Assembly (NCBI GenBank): GCA_009774345.1
Contig: VSNR01000150.1
Coordinates: 1 to 10,678 of the forward strand
Length of the DNA stretch: 10,678 nucleotides
Direction of reading: 5' to 3'
Origin: Lachnospiraceae bacterium
GTDB taxonomy: Bacteria; Bacillota; Clostridia; Lachnospirales; Lachnospiraceae
The position numbers were made by a program, and so were the translations under genes. Shown in pieces: positions 6,939-10,678 of this stretch. The notes beneath the pieces are model-generated. The model was not told the origin of the DNA, searched no databases, and saw nothing but the letters and a program-made list of their open reading frames with translations. Numbering within the stretch: the first letter of the stretch is position 1; every line of letters begins with the position of its first letter.

Positions 6939-7841
6939 TTATCCCACACAAAGCATCATATTCTTCTCTGTCCTGACACCAAACAGACCCACGCCCCGCA
7001 CGGAGATATTGTAGACTCCCTGCTGGTTCAGATCATACCTTCCAGAGATATCCAATGTATACTCGCCAAACTCACAGATGTCTCCCGCGGCATTGATGAG
7101 CCCGATCGCCTTGTAAATATCATGCTGGGATGCTCCCAAAGGCAGCCTCAGCACCTCATCTGCCACACCGCCCGTCAGATACAGCGTCGGCCGGATCTGG
7201 TTCCAGGGATTCTTAGGGTCCGTGTCGGTCGGGTCCCACTTTCTCATTGGATTATCCGCTGTCAGCTTCATCTCGACAGGTTTGCCAAGCGGGCCCGGAT
7301 TCTCTGGATCGTCATACACGACCACCTCAGTCCCCTGTTTGCAGTTATCATAAATCCACTTGGCATCCGCACAGGTCAGACGCACACAGCCAAGAGAGGC
7401 ATCCTCCCCGAGCAGGTTAAACTGTTCCCACTCCATATTCCCGGCATTGCGGGTATAGTACGGTATCGAGTGAAACATAATTCCTTTATTAAAACGAACA
7501 GCATAGTGGCCATACGAGCCGTCAACCATCAGCCGCCACTGATAATAGTTGCTTGTCTTGAATGTTCCAAGCGGTGTCTCGTGACCTTCCCTGCCGCACG
7601 AACTCACAAATGCTTTGACAGGAATGCTAAATTCGCCGTTGGCATCCTGCTCATAGACCGTCACACAGTTTGCCGCACGATTGACCATAATCTTATAAGA
7701 CGGTCTTGTCTCCTTTGCATGCACTGTCAATACGCTGCCTTCAGATATCACACCAAGACACATACAAAAAGCCAGACACCATGCTGCAAATCTCCGCACG
7801 CACAAAGCCCTCCAATATAAAGCCTTCCAATTCCTTCTCAA
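6939..7841 (-). CDS. Secreted L,D-transpeptidase (YkuD domain) with C-terminal Ig-like domain
   Basis: YkuD-fold enzymes cross-link peptidoglycan stem peptides (3-3 links) or attach substrates to them, outside the membrane, using a cysteine nucleophile. A signal peptide is evident: basic start, hydrophobic about 18-40, probable cleavage after VHA (42). The YkuD domain spans about 48-178, with H124 (MFHSIP) and SLGCVRL holding S149, G151, catalytic C152 and R154. The C-terminal about 215-300 looks like a DUF5011-type bacterial Ig-like domain (IGLINAAGDI, then a GVYNISVRG strand); this part is less certain. The chosen start is TTG at 7841, with AGGAGG 8-9 bases upstream. A GTG at 7799, preceded by GGAGG at 9 bases, would give a shorter, more usual signal peptide (VRRFAAWCLAF) and is a real alternative. 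It has its own promoter (7901-7929) and a terminator after the stop. Imipenem-type drugs inhibit this family, but no drug link is shown here. Confidence 0.9.
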   Translation of the reverse strand: MRRNWKALYWRALCVRRFAAWCLAFCMCLGVISEGSVLTVHAKETRPSYKIMVNRAANCVTVYEQDANGEFSIPVKAFVSSCGREGHETPLGTFKTSNYYQWRLMVDGSYGHYAVRFNKGIMFHSIPYYTRNAGNMEWEQFNLLGEDASLGCVRLTCADAKWIYDNCKQGTEVVVYDDPENPGPLGKPVEMKLTADNPMRKWDPTDTDPKNPWNQIRPTLYLTGGVADEVLRLPLGASQHDIYKAIGLINAAGDICEFGEYTLDISGRYDLNQQGVYNISVRGVGLFGVRTEKNMMLCVG

Positions 7842-7900
7842 CTCTGATTCCTCCTCTGACCAACAATCCTTTACACAGATTTTTCCAAATAACGAATTTC

Positions 7901-7929
7901 ATATTACACTATTTTCCGACAGATTTCAA
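7901..7929 (-). promoter_or_regulatory. Probable sigma-A promoter for the L,D-transpeptidase gene
   Basis: On the minus strand, TTGAAA (7924-7929), a 17-base spacer and TAATAT (7901-7906). The -10 matches the consensus at 4 of 6 positions. It lies directly after the terminator of the upstream gene, leaving a leader of about 50 bases before the TTG start. Confidence 0.5.
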
Positions 7930-7931
7930 TA

Positions 7932-7957
7932 AAAAAACACCCTAACAGGTGTTTTTT
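7932..7957 (-). terminator. Rho-independent terminator after the 126-aa hypothetical gene
   Basis: AAAAAACACC and GGTGTTTTTT form a 10-bp stem with a 6-base loop. On the minus strand the stem runs into seven consecutive T. It starts 9 bases after the stop codon of the gene at 7967-8347. Confidence 0.85.
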
Positions 7958-7966
7958 AAGAAATTT

Positions 7967-8347
7967 TTATGAAAACGGCACGAATCCCACTCCGCTCAGC
8001 TGGTCCCGCAAGCGGTTCTGCATCCCCATCATACCGATGGTGTCATTTAAATAAGATGCATAATCTGACCTCCTGCTCTCATCCTTCTTTGAAAACATAC
8101 TCTCCTGCATCTCAAGCATCTCGGCAAAATCATTGCTGACTGCCCCTTTGGGTGCCTCTAACTCGCCGTAATCCTTTACATATAAATCTTTGTCCTTCTC
8201 CTCGGAAGCAATGACAAGCGGCCTGCCAGACCTGCCGCCGTTCTGTCCGATCTTCTGGACTGCATTCATGCTGTAAGGATTGCCATGAATGGATGATATT
8301 CTATAACCGCCAAGCCCGGAAAATCCTGCAATTGCTGAAATTCCCAT
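7967..8347 (-). CDS. Hypothetical 126-aa protein, no recognised domain
   Basis: Not recognised. It has no signal peptide, transmembrane helix or cysteine. The N-terminal 45 residues are rich in Gly, Ser and Asn (MGISAIAGFSGLGGYRISS) and look flexible. Residues about 48-65 are highly charged. Residues about 70-115 can form amphipathic helices and carry many Met (EMLEMQESMF, then GMMGMQ). The end is SGVGFVPFS. The start at 8347 is supported by AGGAGG 8 bases upstream. The gene is a clean transcription unit, with a near-consensus promoter at 8392-8420 that carries an operator-like palindrome, and a strong terminator at 7932-7957. That independent architecture argues it is a real, regulated gene. 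Composition matches its neighbours, with no sign of transfer. Cytoplasmic location is inferred from the lack of targeting signals. Confidence 0.75.
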   Translation of the reverse strand: MGISAIAGFSGLGGYRISSIHGNPYSMNAVQKIGQNGGRSGRPLVIASEEKDKDLYVKDYGELEAPKGAVSNDFAEMLEMQESMFSKKDESRRSDYASYLNDTIGMMGMQNRLRDQLSGVGFVPFS

Positions 8348-8391
8348 GAAATCTCCCTCCTTTTGTTATTATTTTCTATCATTATTACCCT

Positions 8392-8420
8392 ATTATAGAA
8401 CAATTGTCAGACAATTTCAA
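8392..8420 (-). promoter_or_regulatory. Sigma-A promoter for the 126-aa hypothetical gene
   Basis: On the minus strand, TTGAAA (8415-8420), a 17-base spacer and a consensus TATAAT (8392-8397) place the transcript start about 40 bases before the ATG at 8347. The gap from the DUF1836 stop (8430) holds only this promoter and no terminator, so read-through from the upstream gene may add to it. Confidence 0.75.
8402..8416. promoter_or_regulatory. CodY-box-like palindrome inside a promoter spacer
   Basis: AATTGTC-A-GACAATT is a perfect palindrome with 7-base arms. It matches the CodY consensus AATTTTCWGAAAATT at 13 of 15 positions, the two mismatches being symmetric. It fills most of the spacer between the -35 and -10 elements and overlaps the -35 by two bases, a place where a bound repressor would block RNA polymerase. 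CodY is an inference; another dimeric repressor could recognise the same site. Confidence 0.5.
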
Positions 8421-8429
8421 TAAAATGTT

Positions 8430-9059
8430 TCACTTTTTATTTTCATCCTTTGGTCCTGTCCGAAATCCATCAGCTTTGATCTCATCAATCAGCTTCTCGA
8501 TCAGCTGCTTTTTCATATACACGTCAAAACTCAGAAAACAGATGAAGGAAAAAAGTTTCAAAAATTCCCTGTTCTCCTCCGGGGCATCCTCAAAGGTTCC
8601 CATCGCACAGTCGTACTCTGCGATCACATGCTGCTTGAGCGCCTCAATCTGATCATAGCCTACCTGAAAAACCTCCTCGTAAACTGACTGTATATCAAAC
8701 GCTTCCTCCTTGTGAAAAAACTTCTCTGTGATCGGTCCAAGCAGCGTCTGAATATCACTGATTGACAAAATTCCTTTATAATAATAAATGAAAATCAATA
8801 CCAGAATGTGCTCTCTGGAATATTTCTTTCTGACGGGCGGCGGCAGAAGGTCATTCTTCGCATAATTGTTAATCATTGTCTTGGTCATCACCTTGTCATC
8901 GCCGGGATAACGTGTCGTCTTACGAAAATTCTTGTCCATGAACGTCGTCACCTGATCCATATAGAGGTCTATGTTTGGAATGTCAGAGGACTTCACATAG
9001 CTGATTCTGTCAAAGCTTTCCATGATGCTGTTTAATAAATTTTTTGTATCTATATGCAT
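8430..9059 (-). CDS. DUF1836-domain protein, putative DNA-binding regulator
   Basis: Matches the DUF1836 family by its conserved blocks: IPNIDLYMDQVTTFMD (27-42), TKTMINNYAKNDLLPPPVRK (59-78) and KYSREHILVLIFIYYYKGIL (79-98). The middle part (about 55-110) looks like a MerR-type helix-turn-helix with wing, so DNA binding is likely but no target is known from sequence. The C-terminal half is helical, with a hydrophobic stretch at 168-182 (KLFSFICFLSF) that may form a dimer core. The start is uncertain. ATG at 9059 is given; GTG at 9065 has AAAGG at a better spacing of 7 bases, and GTG at 9080 has no ribosome site. A near-consensus promoter lies at 9118-9146. It is divergent from the TrpR-like gene, so the two putative regulators share a control region. 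Confidence 0.83.
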   Translation of the reverse strand: MHIDTKNLLNSIMESFDRISYVKSSDIPNIDLYMDQVTTFMDKNFRKTTRYPGDDKVMTKTMINNYAKNDLLPPPVRKKYSREHILVLIFIYYYKGILSISDIQTLLGPITEKFFHKEEAFDIQSVYEEVFQVGYDQIEALKQHVIAEYDCAMGTFEDAPEENREFLKLFSFICFLSFDVYMKKQLIEKLIDEIKADGFRTGPKDENKK

Positions 9060-9117
9060 ATGCACTACCATGCCTTTCACGATATAAAACTGTTATATAA
9101 GTTGTACACTTTTTCTT

Positions 9118-9146
9118 ATTATATAGTATTCAATACTACTTATCAA
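9118..9146 (-). promoter_or_regulatory. Sigma-A promoter for the DUF1836 gene
   Basis: On the minus strand, TTGATA (9141-9146), a 17-base spacer and a consensus TATAAT (9118-9123). Its -35 lies 18 bases from the -35 of the divergent promoter at 9165-9193, so factors bound between them could affect both. Confidence 0.78.
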
Positions 9147-9164
9147 GACCAATGACTATTTTTC

Positions 9165-9193
9165 TTTACACTCCCTGCGAAATATGTTAGAAT
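9165..9193 (+). promoter_or_regulatory. Extended -10 sigma-A promoter for the TrpR-like gene
   Basis: TTTACA (9165-9170), a 17-base spacer and TAGAAT (9188-9193), with TG one base before the -10 (TGTTAGAAT). Transcription should start near 9200, giving a leader of about 47 bases that contains two overlapping palindromes. Confidence 0.75.
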
Positions 9194-9201
9194 ATTTAAA
9201 A

Positions 9202-9229
9202 CTGTAAAACTTTACAGCAGTAAAGTTTT
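9202..9229 (+). promoter_or_regulatory. Overlapping palindromes in the leader of the TrpR-like gene; candidate autoregulatory operator
   Basis: CTGTAAA-AC-TTTACAG (9202-9217) and AAAACTTTAC-AGCA-GTAAAGTTTT (9206-9229) are both perfect inverted repeats sharing the central CTTTAC arm. As RNA they would form mutually exclusive hairpins; as DNA they give repeated CTTTAC/GTAAAG half-sites just downstream of the start site. A further CTTTACA overlaps the -35 (9164-9170). No T-run follows before the ribosome site, so it is not a plain terminator. Confidence 0.55.
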
Positions 9230-9246
9230 CATTGGGAGGAAGAACC

Positions 9247-9549
9247 ATGAATAAAAAGATTAAAACTGATTCTGTAGACCATCTGATTGATGCACTGTTA
9301 TGCCTCAAAACCAAAGAGGAGAGCTATAATTTTCTGGAAGATCTGTGCACCATCAATGAACTGCTCTCGCTCTCTCAGCGTTTCGAGGTGGCTACCATGC
9401 TGCGCGATCATAAAACATATCTGGAAATTGCAGAAAAAACCGGTGCCTCAACCGCAACCATCAGCCGTGTCAACCGTTCCCTCAACTATGGAAGCGACGG
9501 TTATGAGCTGATCTTTGAACGGCTCGCCGCCAAACAAAACGAATCGTAG
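9247..9549 (+). CDS. yerC: TrpR-like regulator, YerC/YecD family
   Basis: A 100-aa all-helical protein of the Trp-repressor superfamily, YerC/YecD branch. The TrpR-type helix-turn-helix is at about 57-79 (TYLEIAEKTGASTATISRVN), preceded by the conserved FLEDLCTINELLSLSQRFEVA (29-49). These proteins act as dimers on palindromic DNA. Tryptophan binding is not established for this branch, so the function is stated only as transcription regulator. The start at 9247 has GGAGG 8 bases upstream; an in-frame start at 9232 would include that site. It is divergent from the DUF1836 gene and convergent with the LytM-like gene, whose stop lies 34 bases away. In Bacillus, yerC lies beside pcrB-pcrA; here pcrA is about 3.6 kb away on the other strand, a loose echo of that linkage. 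The palindromes in its own leader suggest autoregulation. Confidence 0.92.
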   Translation: MNKKIKTDSVDHLIDALLCLKTKEESYNFLEDLCTINELLSLSQRFEVATMLRDHKTYLEIAEKTGASTATISRVNRSLNYGSDGYELIFERLAAKQNES

Positions 9550-9588
9550 CTAAAGAAGAACCCGGGTGTCCGGGTTCTGGTCTTTAGC
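9549..9588. terminator. Bidirectional hairpin overlapping both convergent stop codons
   Basis: The inner stem AGAACCCGG (9557-9565) pairs with CCGGGTTCT (9570-9578) around loop GTGT. The outer stem GCTAAAGA (9549-9556) pairs with TCTTTAGC (9581-9588), with a 2-base bulge. The structure includes the last base of the TrpR-like stop (9547-9549) and the whole stop of the LytM-like gene (9584-9586). It is GC-rich and very stable but has no T-run on either side. Confidence 0.7.
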
Positions 9589-10291
9589 CGTATGTCTCCA
9601 TCAGGCTCAGTGGGTCAATAAACCGCTCATTCTCTATAATCTGATACCCCAGCGTCTCATGTCCCGTCTCCATATCAAACAGCGCCGTCGTATTTGTGAC
9701 AGCATCTCCCTCCTTCACCTTGGGTTTGGTCCCGTTTCGGTATACTGAGTAGTACCCATTGCCGTGATTGACCATCACAATAAATCCCACTGTATCATCT
9801 CCGGCAATCGAGGAGACTTCGCCGTTGGCGGTCGCAATCACACTCATTCCCGGCGACGCATGGAATACCGCAATCGGGTTTCCGTCCAGCTCCGTCTCGC
9901 TCTCGCTGTAGGAGGCTGTCCCCTTCATTGGAAAGCCAGTGGGTATGTATGATTTTGCAATCTCTGCCTCACGCTCCTGCTCTTTTTGCACCTTGCCATT
10001 CACCGTATCACTCAATATGACAACCTTTTCCTGTAATTCCTCATTCTCGACCTGCATTGCCGCATTCTGCTCTGAAAGCTCCTCCATCTGCCCCATCAGG
10101 TTCAGCACCTGATAATTGGACTGGTCCAGTTCCCCCGTCAATATAAAACAGTATGACAGCGCCGCGATTGTCACAAAGACGACTGCCACAAAAAATATCA
10201 CCAAGACCTCCAGACTGACCGAGAACTTGACTGCCTCTTTATCCTTGTCTGGAACAAACAGAACATGATAGCGCACTTTTTCCTTCTTCAT
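9584..10291 (-). CDS. Membrane-anchored, catalytically degenerate LytM/M23-fold protein
   Basis: Numbered from the ATG at 10300, it has a basic cytoplasmic N-terminus (1-26), one transmembrane helix (about 29-54), an extracytoplasmic coiled coil (about 57-115, LNLMGQMEELSEQNAAMQVE) and a LytM/M23 domain (about 118-238). The fold is recognisable from PGMSVIATANGEVSSI, VMVNHGNGYYSVYRNG and VKEGDAV. The zinc ligands are missing, though: by alignment the HxxxD motif reads P142 and F146, the YxH histidine is N189, and the HLHF motif reads TLGY (216-219). It should therefore not cut peptidoglycan. Degenerate LytM proteins such as EnvC, NlpD and Bacillus SpoIIQ act as activators or scaffolds; which applies here is unknown. 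The start at 10291 (codon 4) is preferred because GGAGG lies 10 bases upstream, against 1 base for the ATG at 10300. Confidence 0.85.
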   Translation of the reverse strand: MKKEKVRYHVLFVPDKDKEAVKFSVSLEVLVIFFVAVVFVTIAALSYCFILTGELDQSNYQVLNLMGQMEELSEQNAAMQVENEELQEKVVILSDTVNGKVQKEQEREAEIAKSYIPTGFPMKGTASYSESETELDGNPIAVFHASPGMSVIATANGEVSSIAGDDTVGFIVMVNHGNGYYSVYRNGTKPKVKEGDAVTNTTALFDMETGHETLGYQIIENERFIDPLSLMETYG

Positions 10292-10317
10292 TTTCTTCAT
10301 ACCTCCCCAATGTCATT

Positions 10318-10326
10318 ATTTTAACA
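10318..10326 (-). promoter_or_regulatory. Possible extended -10 element for the LytM-like gene
   Basis: On the minus strand, TGTTAAAAT (10318-10326) reads as TGn plus a -10 with 5 of 6 matches. No good -35 is seen 17-18 bases upstream (TTTCCT at best), as is allowed for extended -10 promoters. The start site would be near 10311, giving a leader of about 20 bases. Confidence 0.35.
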
Positions 10327-10356
10327 TAAAAAAAATCGAAAGGAAAGGATAAAGTA

Positions 10357-10385
10357 TTTACATTTGAATTTTGCTGTGATATCCT
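10357..10385 (+). promoter_or_regulatory. Probable promoter for the cold-shock gene
   Basis: TTTACA (10357-10362), a 17-base spacer and TATCCT (10380-10385), with TG one base before the -10. The leader would be about 56 bases. Within it, TGTTG/CAACA and TGCGG/CCGCA offer two short, overlapping pairings, which could matter for temperature response. Confidence 0.5.
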
Positions 10386-10447
10386 ATTAATGTTGCGGTA
10401 TGGACACAACACCTGCCGCACTGAATATTTTTTGGAGGTATCTACGC

Positions 10448-10648
10448 ATGAACAAAGGTACAGTAAAATGGTTCAACAATCAGAAAGGTTATGGCTTTAT
10501 CTCTGACGAGGCTGGCAACGACGTATTCGTCCATTACTCCGGTCTTTTGATGGATGGATTCAAATCCCTTGATGAGGGCACCAATGTTGAATTTGAGGTT
10601 GTCAATGGCGAAAAAGGACCACAGGCTGTGAACGTGACCAGAGTATAA
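10448..10648 (+). CDS. csp: Cold-shock protein, CspA/CspB family
   Basis: A 66-aa single OB-fold protein that binds single-stranded RNA and DNA and acts as an RNA chaperone in the cytoplasm. RNP1 is KGYGFI (13-18) and RNP2 is VFVHYS (26-31), with Tyr at position 30 where Phe is usual. The start motif MNKGTVKWFNNQKGYGFI and the end PQAVNVTRV are typical of the family, and the length is standard. GGAGG lies 9 bases before the ATG at 10448; an in-frame upstream ATG at 10400 is rejected because it lies ahead of this ribosome site. It is divergent from the LytM-like gene across 156 bases that hold both promoters. The terminator, if any, is beyond the window. Confidence 0.96.
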   Translation: MNKGTVKWFNNQKGYGFISDEAGNDVFVHYSGLLMDGFKSLDEGTNVEFEVVNGEKGPQAVNVTRV

Positions 10649-10649
10649 A

Positions 10650-10678
10650 ATTGCTTTTATATAGGATTGCTTTTATAT
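10650..10678. repeat. 13-bp direct repeat after the cold-shock gene, running to the window edge
   Basis: ATTGCTTTTATAT occurs at 10650-10662 and again, identically, at 10666-10678, separated by AGG, giving a 16-base period. The second copy ends exactly at the window edge, so further copies may follow. Confidence 0.7.

Noticed and set aside
6870..7820. A 316-codon plus-strand open frame opposite the L,D-transpeptidase gene
   Set aside because: The minus strand encodes the complete YkuD motif, signal peptide and ribosome site. The plus frame has no ribosome site, begins within the terminator region and reads as a Cys/His-rich antisense shadow.
7901..7929. A second CodY-like site in the L,D-transpeptidase promoter
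   Set aside because: The best alignment in the spacer matches about 10 of 15 positions and is not palindromic.
10391..10418. An H-type pseudoknot in the cold-shock leader
   Set aside because: The order of pairing arms allows it, but the first connecting loop would have zero bases, which is sterically unlikely; alternative hairpins are simpler.
1..10678. CRISPR arrays, tRNA or rRNA genes, and toxin-antitoxin or phage-defence modules
   Set aside because: No spaced direct-repeat arrays, no cloverleaf-like sequences and no paired small genes of such systems were seen on either strand.

Overview
The window looks like a chromosomal segment of a low-to-moderate-GC Clostridia genome, most likely Lachnospiraceae. 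This rests on strong AGGAGG-type ribosome binding sites, clear sigma-A promoters, a YerC/TrpR-like regulator, a DUF1836 protein, a YkuD L,D-transpeptidase, PcrA with a C-terminal Tudor-like domain, and an integrase of the kind carried by Clostridia conjugative elements. The assignment is inference from gene content; no rRNA or other taxonomic marker is present.

Layout. (1) 1-1051: the 3' part of a tyrosine integrase, cut by the left edge, more AT-rich than the rest and probably the terminal gene of an integrated element. (2) 1052-1122: a short junction with inverted and direct repeats, a candidate attachment region. (3) 1123-5679, minus strand: a 23S rRNA uracil-5-methyltransferase (RumA/RlmD family), a small membrane protein with an extremely acidic tail, and the PcrA helicase. 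(4) 5821-6846, plus: a lone NMT1/THI5-like ABC solute-binding lipoprotein, divergent from pcrA. (5) 6939-9059, minus: a secreted L,D-transpeptidase, an unrecognised 126-aa protein, and a DUF1836 regulator-like protein, each with its own promoter. (6) 9247-9549, plus: a TrpR-like regulator, divergent from the DUF1836 gene and convergent with the next gene. (7) 9584-10291, minus: a membrane-anchored LytM/M23-fold protein that has lost its zinc ligands. (8) 10448-10648, plus: a cold-shock protein, followed by a short direct repeat running to the window edge.

How the parts relate. This is mostly a string of independently transcribed housekeeping and envelope genes, not one pathway. Most genes have their own promoter, and hairpin terminators lie after several of them. 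Two genes act on the cell wall (the L,D-transpeptidase and the degenerate LytM protein), two on nucleic acids (PcrA and the cold-shock protein), one on rRNA, and two are regulator-like. I do not see a complete novel multi-gene system. The best leads are regulatory and structural: a CodY-box-like palindrome inside a promoter spacer, overlapping palindromes ahead of the TrpR-like gene, the catalytically dead LytM protein, the acidic-tail membrane protein with phenylalanine at every fourth residue, and the integrase/att junction against the rRNA methyltransferase gene.
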